Assembly (NCBI RefSeq): GCF_001888805.2 | Contig: NZ_CP019113.1 | Location: 2,790,001 to 2,854,000, forward strand | DNA: 64,000 nt | Reading direction: 5' to 3' | From: Enterobacter sp. SA187 | GTDB taxonomy: Bacteria > Pseudomonadota > Gammaproteobacteria > Enterobacterales > Enterobacteriaceae | Shown here: in pieces, positions 8,092 to 17,543 of the stretch | How positions within the stretch are numbered: the stretch's first letter is position 1 | Layout: each line of letters opens with the position of its first letter | Translations under genes and position numbers: made by a program | The notes under the pieces: model-generated | Seen by the model: only the letters and a program-made list of their open reading frames with translations | Database searches by the model: none | Told to the model about the DNA's origin: nothing

Positions 8092-8871
8092 ATGAAGGAT
8101 CGCAATTTCGACGACATCGCGGAAAAGTTCTCCCGCAACATCTATGGCACGACCAAGGGCCAGTTGCGTCAGGCGATCTTATGGCAGGATCTTGACGGTC
8201 TGCTGGCGACCTTTGGCACGCAGCCGCTGCGCATTCTCGATGCTGGCGGCGGTGAAGGACAAACGGCAATTAAAATGGCGCAGCGCGGTCATCACGTGAC
8301 GCTGTGCGATGTGTCGGCTGAGATGATCGTCCGCGCAAAAGCGGCCGCCGACGCGCAGGGTGTGAGCGGCAACATGCATTTTGTACAATGCGCGGTGCAG
8401 GACATCAGCCAGCATTTGGAAAGCCCGCTTGATCTGATATTGTTTCACGCTGTGCTGGAATGGGTGGCGGAACCGGTCGCCGCGCTCCAGACCTTATGGT
8501 CGGTATTGCGCGAAGGCGGGGCGTTGTCCCTGATGTTCTTTAACGTCCATGGCCTGCTGATGCACAACATGGTGGTCGGGAATTTTGATTACGTACAGCT
8601 CGGGATGCCGAAGAAGAAAAAGCGCACGTTGTCGCCCGATTATCCGCGCGATCCCGCCGAGGTGTATCGCTGGCTGGAACAGATTGGCTGGCAGATCACC
8701 GGCAAAACGGGCGTGCGGGTGTTCCATGATTATCTGCGTGTAAAACAGATGCAACGCGACTGTTTTCCAGCGCTAGTCGAATTAGAAACACGCTATTGCC
8801 GTCAGGAGCCTTATATCAATCTTGGCCGCTATATACACGTGACCGCGCTAAAGCCGCAGGTGCAAGGATAA
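8092..8871 (+). CDS. cmoM: tRNA uridine-5-oxyacetate methyltransferase CmoM
   Basis: SAM-dependent methyltransferase (formerly SmtA) that converts cmo5U34 of certain tRNAs to its methyl ester. The 259 residues (E. coli 261) include SAM motif I LDAGGGEGQTA near residues 47-57, and conserved HAVLEWV and YPRDP segments. It is the first gene of the muk operon: only 3 nt separate it from mukF, an arrangement conserved with E. coli. The promoter must lie in the 115-bp divergent gap with elyC. No functional link between tRNA modification and condensin is established. Confidence 0.97.
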   Translation: MKDRNFDDIAEKFSRNIYGTTKGQLRQAILWQDLDGLLATFGTQPLRILDAGGGEGQTAIKMAQRGHHVTLCDVSAEMIVRAKAAADAQGVSGNMHFVQCAVQDISQHLESPLDLILFHAVLEWVAEPVAALQTLWSVLREGGALSLMFFNVHGLLMHNMVVGNFDYVQLGMPKKKKRTLSPDYPRDPAEVYRWLEQIGWQITGKTGVRVFHDYLRVKQMQRDCFPALVELETRYCRQEPYINLGRYIHVTALKPQVQG

Positions 8872-8874
8872 ACG

Positions 8875-10197
8875 ATGAGTGAATTTTCTCAGACAGTCCC
8901 CGAACTGGTCGCCTGGGCGAGGAAAAATGATTTTTCCATTTCGCTGCCGGTGGACAGGCTTTCATTTCTGCTGGCCGTCGCCACGCTGAATGGCGAACGC
9001 CTCGACGGAGAGATGAGCGAAGGGGAACTGGTAGACGCGTTCCGCCACGTCAGTGATGCGTTTGAGCAAACCAGCGAAACCATCAATGTGCGCGCGAACA
9101 ACGCCATCAACGACATGGTGCGTCAACGTCTGCTGAACCGCTTTACCAGCGAACAGGCCGAAGGCAATGCCATTTACCGCCTGACGCCGCTGGGCATGGG
9201 CATTACCGATTACTATATTCGCCAGCGCGAATTCTCGACGCTGCGCCTTTCCATGCAGCTGTCCATCGTGGCGGCAGAGCTGAAACGGGCCGCCGATGCC
9301 GCCGATGCAGGCGGGGACGAGTTCCACTGGCACCGTAACGTTTTCGCGCCGCTGAAATACTCGGTGGCGGAGATTTTCGACAGCATCGATCTGACCCAGC
9401 GCGTGATGGACGAGCAGCAGCAGCTGGTGAAAGACGACATCGCCCAGCTGCTGAACAAAGACTGGCGCGCGGCCATTTCCAGCTGTGAACTTCTGTTGTC
9501 AGAAACCTCAGGTACACTGCGCGAACTGCAGGATACGCTGGAGGCGGCGGGGGATAAGCTGCAGGCCAATCTATTGCAGATCCAGGATGCCACCGTCGGA
9601 CGCAACGATCTGGAGTTTGTTGACCGTCTGGTCTTCGATCTGCAAAGCAAGCTTGACCGCATCATAAGCTGGGGCCAGCAGGCTATTGACCTGTGGATCG
9701 GCTATGACCGCCACGTGCACAAATTTATCCGTACCGCTATCGACATGGATAAAAACCGCGTCTTCGCCCAGCGTCTGCGCCAGTCGGTACAAACCTATTT
9801 CGATGCCCCCTGGGCACTGACCTACGCCAGCGCAGACCGACTGCTGGATATGCGCGACGAAGAGATGACGCTGCGCGATGAAGAGGTCACCGGCGAACTG
9901 CCGCCGGATCTGGAGTTTGAAGAATTTAATGAAATCCGCGAGCAGCTCGCCGCGATGATCGAAGCACAGCTGGCGGTGTACAAAACCAGACAAGTGCCGC
10001 TCGATCTGGGCCTCGTGGTGCGCGAGTATCTGTCGCAATACCCGCGCGCGCGTCACTTCGACGTGGCGCGGATTGTGGTTGATCAGGCGGTGCGCCTCGG
10101 CGTAGCGCAGGGCGATTTCACCGGACTGCCACCCGAATGGCAGCCGATTAACGATTACGGAGCCAGGGTACAGGCGCATGTCATTGACAAATATTGA
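8875..10197 (+). CDS. mukF: Condensin kleisin subunit MukF
   Basis: Kleisin of the MukBEF complex, which bridges MukB heads and recruits MukE. Its 440 residues equal the E. coli length. The N-terminal winged-helix dimerisation region (about 1-120) is followed by a helical middle (about 120-300) and an acidic linker rich in Glu and Asp (EFEEFNEIREQL, near residue 345). A C-terminal winged helix that binds the MukB cap ends the protein. It overlaps mukE by 20 nt, so MukF and MukE synthesis is probably coupled. It acts on the nucleoid in chromosome segregation. Confidence 0.98.
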   Translation: MSEFSQTVPELVAWARKNDFSISLPVDRLSFLLAVATLNGERLDGEMSEGELVDAFRHVSDAFEQTSETINVRANNAINDMVRQRLLNRFTSEQAEGNAIYRLTPLGMGITDYYIRQREFSTLRLSMQLSIVAAELKRAADAADAGGDEFHWHRNVFAPLKYSVAEIFDSIDLTQRVMDEQQQLVKDDIAQLLNKDWRAAISSCELLLSETSGTLRELQDTLEAAGDKLQANLLQIQDATVGRNDLEFVDRLVFDLQSKLDRIISWGQQAIDLWIGYDRHVHKFIRTAIDMDKNRVFAQRLRQSVQTYFDAPWALTYASADRLLDMRDEEMTLRDEEVTGELPPDLEFEEFNEIREQLAAMIEAQLAVYKTRQVPLDLGLVVREYLSQYPRARHFDVARIVVDQAVRLGVAQGDFTGLPPEWQPINDYGARVQAHVIDKY

Positions 10198-10882
10198 ACA
10201 AGTGATGCCAGTGAAACTGGCGCAGGCGTTGGCGAATCCGTTGTTTCCGGCGCTGGACAGCGCACTGCGCGCCGGTCGTCACATCGGCCTGGATGAGCTG
10301 GATAATCACGCCTTTTTGATGGATTTCCAGGAGTATCTGGAAGAGTTTTACGCTCGTTATAACGTGGAGCTGATCCGCGCGCCGGAAGGTTTCTTCTATC
10401 TGCGCCCGCGCTCCACCACGCTTATTCCCCGCTCGGTGCTGTCAGAGCTGGACATGATGGTTGGCAAAATTCTCTGCTACCTCTACCTCAGCCCGGAGCG
10501 TCTGGCGAACGAAGGCATTTTCAGCCAGCAGGAGCTTTATGATGAGCTGCTGTCGCTGGCGGATGAAATGAAGCTCTTAAAACTGGTGAACAACCGTTCT
10601 ACCGGCTCTGACCTTGACCGCCAGAAACTGCAGGAAAAAGTGCGCTCCTCGTTAAATCGTCTGCGCCGTCTCGGCATGATCTGGTTTATGGGCAACGACA
10701 ACAGCAAATTCCGCATTAACGAATCGGTATTCCGCTTCGGCGCGGACGTGCGCAGCGGCGACGATCCGCGTGAAGCGCAGCGTCGCTTAATTCGTGATGG
10801 CGAAGCCATGCAGATTGAAAATAACCTGCAGCTCAATGACGAGCAGGAAGAAACTCTGCCGGACGGTGGGGAGGAAGAATAA
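10178..10882 (+). CDS. mukE: Condensin accessory subunit MukE
   Basis: KITE-type subunit made of tandem winged helices that dimerises and binds MukF. It is 234 residues, as in E. coli. The start ATG at 10178 lies inside mukF (20-nt overlap), and the stop shares one base with the mukB start, so all three subunits are read from a tightly coupled transcript. The C-terminal tail from about residue 205 is acidic (NDEQEETLPDGGEEE) and probably disordered. Confidence 0.98.
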   Translation: MSLTNIEQVMPVKLAQALANPLFPALDSALRAGRHIGLDELDNHAFLMDFQEYLEEFYARYNVELIRAPEGFFYLRPRSTTLIPRSVLSELDMMVGKILCYLYLSPERLANEGIFSQQELYDELLSLADEMKLLKLVNNRSTGSDLDRQKLQEKVRSSLNRLRRLGMIWFMGNDNSKFRINESVFRFGADVRSGDDPREAQRRLIRDGEAMQIENNLQLNDEQEETLPDGGEEE

Positions 10883-13800
10883 TGATCGACCGCGGAAAAT
10901 TTCGCTCACTCACGCTGATTAACTGGAACGGCTTTTTTGCCCGCACCTTTGATCTGGATGAACTGGTCACCACGCTGTCAGGCGGTAACGGTGCCGGTAA
11001 GTCCACCACCATGGCGGCGTTCGTCACGGCGCTGATCCCGGATCTGACGCTACTGCACTTCCGTAACACCACCGAAGCGGGGGCCACCAGCGGCTCGCGC
11101 GATAAAGGTCTGCACGGCAAACTGAAAGCGGGCGTCTGTTATTCGGTACTCGACGTCATCAACTCGCGTCACCAGCGCGTGGTGGTGGGCGTGCGCCTGC
11201 AACAGGTCGCCGGACGCGATCGCAAAGTGGACATCAAACCCTTTGCTATTCAGGGGCTGCCTGCCGATATTCTGCCGACGCAGCTGCTGACCGAAACGCT
11301 GAACGAGCGCCAGGCGCGCGTGCTGTCGCTGGCCGAGCTGAAAGACAAGCTCGACACCCTGGAAGGGGTGCAGTTCAAGCAGTTTAACTCCATCACCGAC
11401 TATCATTCGCTGATGTTCGATCTGGGCATTGTCGCCCGTCGTCTGCGCTCAGCCTCCGACCGTAGCAAATTCTACCGTCTGATCGAGGCCTCGCTGTATG
11501 GCGGGATCTCCAGCGCCATTACCCGTTCACTGCGCGACTACCTGCTGCCGGAAAACGGCGGCGTGCGTAAAGCGTTCCAGGATATGGAAGCCGCGCTGCG
11601 TGAAAACCGCATGACGCTGGAAGCGATCCGCGTCACCCAGTCGGACAGGGATCTGTTTAAACACCTGATCTCGGAAGCCACCAACTATGTGGCGTCGGAC
11701 TATATGCGCCACGCCAACGAGCGCCGCGTGCATCTCGACCAGGCGCTGGCCTATCGTCGCGAACTCTTTACCTCCCGCCAGCAGCTGTCGGCGGAGCAGT
11801 ACAAGCACGTGGATATGGCGCGCGAACTGCAGGAGCACACCGGTGCCGAGGGCGATCTGGAAGCCGAATATCAGGCCGCCAGCGATCACCTGAACCTGGT
11901 GCAAACCGCGCTGCGTCAGCAGGAAAAGATCGAACGCTACGAAGCGGATCTTGAAGAACTGCAAATCCGCCTCGAAGAACAGAACGAAGTGGTGGCGGAA
12001 GCCGCCGATCAGCAGGAAGAAAACGAAGCCCGCGCTGAAGCCGCCGAGCTGGAAGTGGATGAGCTGAAAAGCCAGCTGGCGAACTATCAGCAGGCGCTGG
12101 ACGTGCAGCAAACGCGCGCCATTCAGTACAACCAGGCGTTGCAGGCCCTGCAACGCGCCCGCGAGCTTTGCCATCTGCCGGATCTGACCGCCGAAAGCGC
12201 CGACGAATGGCTGGAAACTTTCCAGGCCAAAGAGCAGGAAGCCACCGAAAAACTGTTGTCCCTCGATCAGAAAATGAGCGTCGCGCAAACCGCGCACAGC
12301 CAGTTTGAACAGGCTTACCAGCTGGTGGCGGCGATCAACGGCCCGCTGTCCCGTAACGAGGCCTGGAGCGTGGCGCGCGAATTACTGCGCGACGGCGTGA
12401 ACCAGCGCCATCTGGCGGAGCAGGTGCAGCCGCTGCGCATGCGTCTGAACGAGCTGGAGCAGCGTCTGCGCGAACAGCAGGACGCCGAGCGTTTGCTGGC
12501 GGAATTCTGCAAACGCCACGGCAAAAATATCGATGCCGACGGCCTCGAAGCCCTGCATCAGCAGCTGGAAGCGCAAATCGCCTCGCTGTCTGAAACGGTG
12601 GCGAATGCCGGTGAACAGCGTATGGCGCTGCGTCAGGAGCTGGAACAGCTTCAGTCGCGTATTCAGGTGCTGATGAAGCGCGCCCCAATCTGGCTGGCGG
12701 CGCAGAACAGCCTGGCGCAACTGTGTGAGCAGACGGGCGAGGAGTTCGAAAGCAGCCAGGAAGTCACGGAATACCTGCAACAGCTGCTGGAGCGCGAGCG
12801 CGAAGCCATCGTCGAGCGCGATGAAGTGGGCGCGCGCAAACAGGCGGTTGACGACGAAATCGAGCGCTTAAGTCAGCCGGGCGGCTCCGAAGATCCGCGT
12901 CTTAATGCGCTGGCGGAGCGTTTTGGCGGCGTTCTGCTGTCGGAAATCTATGACGATGTCAGCCTTGAAGACGCTCCCTATTATTCGGCGCTTTACGGCC
13001 CGTCGCGCCACGCGATCGTGGTGCCGGATCTGTCACTGATCACCGAACAGTTAGAGGGGCTGGACGATTGTCCGGAAGATCTCTATCTGATCGAAGGGGA
13101 TCCGCAGTCCTTTGACGACAGCGTGTTCGGCGTCGATGAGCTGGAAAAAGCGGTGATTGTGAAAGTCGCCGACCGCCAGTGGCGTTACTCCCGGTTCCCG
13201 TCGCTGCCGCTGTTTGGCCGCGCGGCGCGTGAAAACCGTATCGAAAGCCTGCATGCCGAGCGCGAAACCCTCTCTGAACGTTTCGCGACCCTGTCCTTTG
13301 ACGTGCAGAAAACCCAGCGTCTGCATCAGGCGTTCAGCCGCTTTATCGGCGGTCATATCGGCGTGGCGTTCGAAAACGATCCCGAAGCCGAGATCCGCCA
13401 GCTGACCAGTCGCCGTGGCGAACTGGAACGCGCCATCAGCGCGCATGAAAATGACAACCAGCAAAGCCGCATGCAGTTTGAGCAGGCGAAAGAGGGCGTC
13501 GCCGCCCTTAACCGCTTGCTGCCGCGCATCAGTCTGCTGGAAGATGACACCCTTGCCGACCGCGTGGACGAGATCCGCGAACGTCTCGACGAGGCCGAAG
13601 AAGCGGCGCGCTTTATTCAGCAGTTCGGCAATCAGCTGGCGAAGCTGGAGCCAATGGTATCGGTGCTGCAAAGCGATCCGGAACAGTACGAACAGCTGAA
13701 AGAAGATTACGCGTACTCCCAGCAGGTACAGCGCGATGCGCGTCAGCAGGCGTTTGCGCTGATCGAAGTGGTACAGCGCCGCGCGCACTTCAGCTACAGC

Positions 13801-15336
13801 GATTCAGCGCAGATGCTCGACGGCAACAGCGATCTCAATGAGAAGCTGCGTAAACGTCTGGAACAGGCCGAAGCCGAACGTACTCGCGCCCGTGAAGCGA
13901 TGCGCAGCCACGCCGCGCAGCTGAGCCAGTACAGTCAGGTGCAGGCATCGCTGAAAAGCTCTTACGACACCAAAAAAGAGCTGCTCAACGATCTGCTTAA
14001 AGAGTTGCAGGATATCGGCGTGCGCGCCGACAGCGGTGCCGAGGAGCGCGCGCGTATTCGTCGCGATGAACTGCATGCCCGTCTGTCCGGCAACCGCTCA
14101 CGCCGCAACCAGCTGGAAAAAGCCCTGACCCTGTGTCAGGCAGAAATGGATACCCTGACGCGCAGCCTCAAACGCCTTGAGCGCGATTATCATGAGATGC
14201 GCGAGCAGGTCGTGATGTCGAAAGCGGGCTGGTGCGCGGTAATGCGCATGGTGAAAGACAATGGCGTTGAACGCCGTCTGCACCGCCGCGAGCTGGCATA
14301 TCTCAGCGCCGATGAGCTGCGTTCCATGTCGGATAAAGCGCTGGGCGCGCTGCGTCTGGCGGTGGCCGACAACGAACACCTGCGTGACGTGCTGCGCCTG
14401 TCGGAAGATCCCAAACGTCCGGAGCGTAAAATTCAGTTCTTCGTGGCGGTGTATCAGCATCTGCGCGAGCGTATCCGTCAGGATATTATCCGCACCGACG
14501 ATCCGGTCGAGGCCATCGAACAGATGGAAATCGAACTGAGCCGTCTGACGGAAGAGCTGACCTCCCGCGAGCAGAAGCTGGCTATCAGCTCCCGCAGCGC
14601 GGCGAATATCATCCGTAAAACCATTCAGCGCGAGCAGAACCGTATTCGTCAGCTGAACCAGGGCCTGCAAAGCGTCTCCTTCGGCCAGGTAAACAGCGTG
14701 CGGCTTAATGTCAACGTGCGGGAAACCCACGCCACGCTGCTGGACGTCCTCTCGGAGCAGCACGAGCAGCATCAGGATCTGTTCAACAGCAATCGCCTGA
14801 CCTTCTCGGAAGCGCTGGCGAAGCTGTATCAGCGCCTGAATCCGCAGATCGACATGGGCCAGCGCACGCCGCAGACCATCGGTGAAGAGCTGCTGGACTA
14901 CCGCAACTATCTGGAGATGGAAGTGGAAGTGAACCGTGGCTCCGACGGCTGGCTGCGTGCGGAATCCGGCGCGCTCTCCACCGGGGAGGCGATCGGTACC
15001 GGTATGTCCATCCTGGTGATGGTGGTACAAAGCTGGGAAGACGAAGCCCGCCGCCTGCGCGGAAAAGATATCTCGCCATGCCGTCTGCTGTTCCTTGATG
15101 AAGCGGCCCGTCTGGATGCCCGTTCCATTGCCACGCTGTTTGAACTTTGTGAACGCCTGGAGATGCAGCTGATCATCGCGGCGCCGGAAAATATCAGTCC
15201 GGAAAAAGGCACCACCTACAAACTGGTGCGTAAGGTCTTCAACAACCAGGAGCACGTACACGTGGTGGGGCTGCGCGGCTTTGCGCCGCAGTTGCCGGAG
15301 CCCTTACCCGGAACGGCGGATGCCAACGCATCCTGA
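10882..15336 (+). CDS. mukB: Chromosome condensin MukB (SMC-like)
   Basis: SMC-like ATPase of 1484 residues (E. coli 1486), the longest gene in the window. The N-terminal head has Walker A SGGNGAGKSTT near 33-43. Two long coiled-coil regions, rich in Glu, Gln, Leu and Arg (about 290-650 and 820-1110), flank the hinge around 660-780. The C-terminal head carries the signature segment ALSTGEAIGTG near residue 1363 and Walker B LLFLDEAARLD near 1404. MukB loops DNA and interacts with topoisomerase IV. It closes the cmoM-mukFEB operon and is followed by a strong terminator. Confidence 0.99.
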   Translation: MIDRGKFRSLTLINWNGFFARTFDLDELVTTLSGGNGAGKSTTMAAFVTALIPDLTLLHFRNTTEAGATSGSRDKGLHGKLKAGVCYSVLDVINSRHQRVVVGVRLQQVAGRDRKVDIKPFAIQGLPADILPTQLLTETLNERQARVLSLAELKDKLDTLEGVQFKQFNSITDYHSLMFDLGIVARRLRSASDRSKFYRLIEASLYGGISSAITRSLRDYLLPENGGVRKAFQDMEAALRENRMTLEAIRVTQSDRDLFKHLISEATNYVASDYMRHANERRVHLDQALAYRRELFTSRQQLSAEQYKHVDMARELQEHTGAEGDLEAEYQAASDHLNLVQTALRQQEKIERYEADLEELQIRLEEQNEVVAEAADQQEENEARAEAAELEVDELKSQLANYQQALDVQQTRAIQYNQALQALQRARELCHLPDLTAESADEWLETFQAKEQEATEKLLSLDQKMSVAQTAHSQFEQAYQLVAAINGPLSRNEAWSVARELLRDGVNQRHLAEQVQPLRMRLNELEQRLREQQDAERLLAEFCKRHGKNIDADGLEALHQQLEAQIASLSETVANAGEQRMALRQELEQLQSRIQVLMKRAPIWLAAQNSLAQLCEQTGEEFESSQEVTEYLQQLLEREREAIVERDEVGARKQAVDDEIERLSQPGGSEDPRLNALAERFGGVLLSEIYDDVSLEDAPYYSALYGPSRHAIVVPDLSLITEQLEGLDDCPEDLYLIEGDPQSFDDSVFGVDELEKAVIVKVADRQWRYSRFPSLPLFGRAARENRIESLHAERETLSERFATLSFDVQKTQRLHQAFSRFIGGHIGVAFENDPEAEIRQLTSRRGELERAISAHENDNQQSRMQFEQAKEGVAALNRLLPRISLLEDDTLADRVDEIRERLDEAEEAARFIQQFGNQLAKLEPMVSVLQSDPEQYEQLKEDYAYSQQVQRDARQQAFALIEVVQRRAHFSYSDSAQMLDGNSDLNEKLRKRLEQAEAERTRAREAMRSHAAQLSQYSQVQASLKSSYDTKKELLNDLLKELQDIGVRADSGAEERARIRRDELHARLSGNRSRRNQLEKALTLCQAEMDTLTRSLKRLERDYHEMREQVVMSKAGWCAVMRMVKDNGVERRLHRRELAYLSADELRSMSDKALGALRLAVADNEHLRDVLRLSEDPKRPERKIQFFVAVYQHLRERIRQDIIRTDDPVEAIEQMEIELSRLTEELTSREQKLAISSRSAANIIRKTIQREQNRIRQLNQGLQSVSFGQVNSVRLNVNVRETHATLLDVLSEQHEQHQDLFNSNRLTFSEALAKLYQRLNPQIDMGQRTPQTIGEELLDYRNYLEMEVEVNRGSDGWLRAESGALSTGEAIGTGMSILVMVVQSWEDEARRLRGKDISPCRLLFLDEAARLDARSIATLFELCERLEMQLIIAAPENISPEKGTTYKLVRKVFNNQEHVHVVGLRGFAPQLPEPLPGTADANAS

Positions 15337-15347
15337 TTTTTCAAAAC

Positions 15348-15378
15348 AGAGGGTGGCTTTTGCCACCCTTTTCTTTTC
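15348..15378 (+). terminator. Rho-independent terminator of the muk operon
   Basis: Stem GGGTGGC (15351-15357) and GCCACCC (15362-15368) with a TTTT loop, followed by TTTTCTTTTC. It sits about 15 nt after the mukB stop. Confidence 0.9.
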
Positions 15379-15394
15379 TGAACGCCAGGTTTTC

Positions 15395-15409
15395 TTTAAA
15401 CTTCTTTAC
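15395..15409 (-). promoter_or_regulatory. CpxR-type box upstream of ldtD
   Basis: Read on the minus strand, 15395-15409 is GTAAA-N5-TTAAA, one base from the tandem GTAAA CpxR consensus. A possible -10 (TATACT) is at 15441-15446. E. coli ldtD (ycbB) is known to be Cpx-activated, so the site fits. No convincing -35 is visible, as expected for an activated promoter. Confidence 0.55.
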
Positions 15410-15505
15410 ATTAGGCCGGGCAAATGTATTTTTAGCTTTATATACTCAATATAAGCGTGACGCGTTAACCTCGTCGCAACAATTTATAAAAACAGGGGGC
15501 AAGGG

Positions 15506-17362
15506 ATGTTGCTGAATAAAATGAAGGGTCGTCGGATGTCCGCACTGGGTTTGTGCCTGGCATTCGCATTTGCTCCGCTGTTTAACGCCATGGCCGATGA
15601 GCCGGAGGCGATCCCCACCGACAGCTCGGCAACTACCGGCCAACAGCCAACGGCGCTGTTACAGCCGCTGGAACAGTCACGCGCCACGGCGGTGATGGCA
15701 GGCCTTGTGACGCTGCCGGACGACGCGGTCGCCAGTACGCGCAGCGCGCTTGAGGCGGCATTACCGGCGGGCTATAAACCGGTCTATATGAATCAGCTGG
15801 CGGCGCTGTACGCGGCGCGCGAGCAGAAGCCGATGTGGGAGAATCGCGAGGCGGTGAAAGCCTTCCAGCAGCAGCTGGCGGAAGTGGCGATCGCCGGTTT
15901 CCAGCCGCAGTTTACCGCCTGGGTGGAATTACTCACCGATCCGGGCGTGAGCGGAATGGCCCGCGACCTGGTGCTGTCTGACGCGATGATGGGCTATCTG
16001 CAGTTTATTGCCGCCATCCCGGTTAAGGGCAACAGCTGGTTGTACAGCGCTAAACCCTATGCGCTGGCGACCCCGCCGCTGTCCGTCATAAACCAGTGGC
16101 AGCTGGCGCTGGATAAAGGCGAGCTGCCCTCATTCATTGCGCAGCTTGCGCCGCAACACGAACAGTATGCCGCCATGCACACCGCGTTGCTGGCGCTGGT
16201 GGCGGATTCCCAGCCCTGGCCGCAACTGACCTCCGCGGGCAAGCTCAACCCGGGTCAGTGGAGTAATGACGTGCCGGCGCTGCGGGAAATTCTCAGCCGC
16301 TCCGGTATGCTTGATGACGGTCCTAAGATTGCGCTGCCGGGCGACAGCAGCGACAGCGGGGCGGTGGTCAGTCCGTCGGCGGCAAACGTGGACGAAAACG
16401 CAGCCCAGCCGACGCCGGTACCGGATAAGAAAAATAAGCGGGTGGCTGCGGTACGCAGTGCCTACAGTAAAGATCTGGTGGAAGGGGTGAAGCGCTTTCA
16501 GGCTTCTCAGGGGCTTGGGGCGGACGGCGTGATAGGGCCATCAACCCGCGACGCGCTGAACATCTCCCCTGCGCAGCGGGCGGGTGTGCTGGCGCTTAAT
16601 ATCCAGCGACTGCGGCTGCTGCCGGAGAAGCTCTCCACCGGCATTATGGTGAATATTCCGGCCTATTCGCTGGTGTACTATCAGCAGGGCAACCAGGTGC
16701 TGTCGTCGCGGGTCATTGTGGGCCGTCCGGATCGTAAAACGCCGATGATGAGCAGCGCACTGAATAACGTGGTGGTTAACCCGCCGTGGAACGTGCCGCC
16801 GACGCTGGCGCGTAATGATATTCTGCCGAAGGTGTGGAACGATCCGGGGTATCTGGAGCGCCACAATTATGTCGTGCTGCGCGGCTGGAACAGTAAAGAG
16901 ACCATCGATCCATGGCAGGTAGACTGGGGCACGATCACGCCGTCCAATCTGCCATTCCGTTTCCAGCAGGCGCCGGGCGCGCACAACTCGCTGGGCCGCT
17001 ATAAATTCAATATGCCCAGCTCAGACGCCATCTATCTGCACGACACGCCGAACCATAACCTGTTCCAGAAAAACGCCCGTGCGCTGAGCTCCGGGTGCGT
17101 CAGGGTCAATAAGGCCTCAGAGCTGGCTAACATGCTGTTGCAGGATGCGGGCTGGAACGATACGCGCATCTCCGATGCCCTGCGCCAGGGCGACACGCGC
17201 TATGTGAATATTCGTCAGAGCATTCCGGTGAACCTTTACTACCTCACCGCCTTTGTCGACGCTGATGGCCGTACGCAGTATCGTACAGATATTTACAATT
17301 ATGATCTCACCGCGCGATCAAGCGCACAAATCCTGCCAAAAGCGGAACAATTAATCAGGTAA
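15506..17362 (+). CDS. ldtD: L,D-transpeptidase LdtD
   Basis: Periplasmic L,D-transpeptidase (YcbB) that forms 3-3 mDAP crosslinks in peptidoglycan and supports beta-lactam tolerance. The 618 residues (E. coli 615) begin with a signal peptide (hydrophobic stretch ending about residue 29). A scaffold region follows, then a peptidoglycan-binding repeat near 320-350 (VKRFQASQGL, DGVIGPSTRDAL) and a YkuD catalytic domain. That domain has HDTPNHN and the active Cys in SSGCVRV near residue 531, matching E. coli Cys528. A CpxR-like box lies upstream. It is followed by mepK, another wall enzyme, on the same strand. Confidence 0.97.
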   Translation: MLLNKMKGRRMSALGLCLAFAFAPLFNAMADEPEAIPTDSSATTGQQPTALLQPLEQSRATAVMAGLVTLPDDAVASTRSALEAALPAGYKPVYMNQLAALYAAREQKPMWENREAVKAFQQQLAEVAIAGFQPQFTAWVELLTDPGVSGMARDLVLSDAMMGYLQFIAAIPVKGNSWLYSAKPYALATPPLSVINQWQLALDKGELPSFIAQLAPQHEQYAAMHTALLALVADSQPWPQLTSAGKLNPGQWSNDVPALREILSRSGMLDDGPKIALPGDSSDSGAVVSPSAANVDENAAQPTPVPDKKNKRVAAVRSAYSKDLVEGVKRFQASQGLGADGVIGPSTRDALNISPAQRAGVLALNIQRLRLLPEKLSTGIMVNIPAYSLVYYQQGNQVLSSRVIVGRPDRKTPMMSSALNNVVVNPPWNVPPTLARNDILPKVWNDPGYLERHNYVVLRGWNSKETIDPWQVDWGTITPSNLPFRFQQAPGAHNSLGRYKFNMPSSDAIYLHDTPNHNLFQKNARALSSGCVRVNKASELANMLLQDAGWNDTRISDALRQGDTRYVNIRQSIPVNLYYLTAFVDADGRTQYRTDIYNYDLTARSSAQILPKAEQLIR

Positions 17363-17412
17363 ATGAAGCAGTTCAGAAAAATCTGGAGTCGTAATTTCCG
17401 GCACTTACGCGC

Positions 17413-17434
17413 AAACGGGCAGAAATGCCCGTTT
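17413..17434 (+). terminator. Hairpin after ldtD
   Basis: Perfect 9-bp stem AAACGGGCA/TGCCCGTTT with a GAAA tetraloop, 50 nt after the ldtD stop. A run of T is missing, so termination may be partial and allow read-through to mepK. Confidence 0.6.
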
Positions 17435-17543
17435 ATTCGGGCCATTGACCTGGCTTGACGCAGACTTTGTTGCCCGGTAAGGTGCCTCTCGTGCGCCAGA
17501 AGTGCATAAATTACGCAACTCTTGACCTGTAGACCTGATTATC

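Noticed and set aside
14098..15261. Minus-strand reading opposite the 3' end of mukB (387 codons)
   Set aside because: Antisense shadow of a conserved coding region; no family resemblance.
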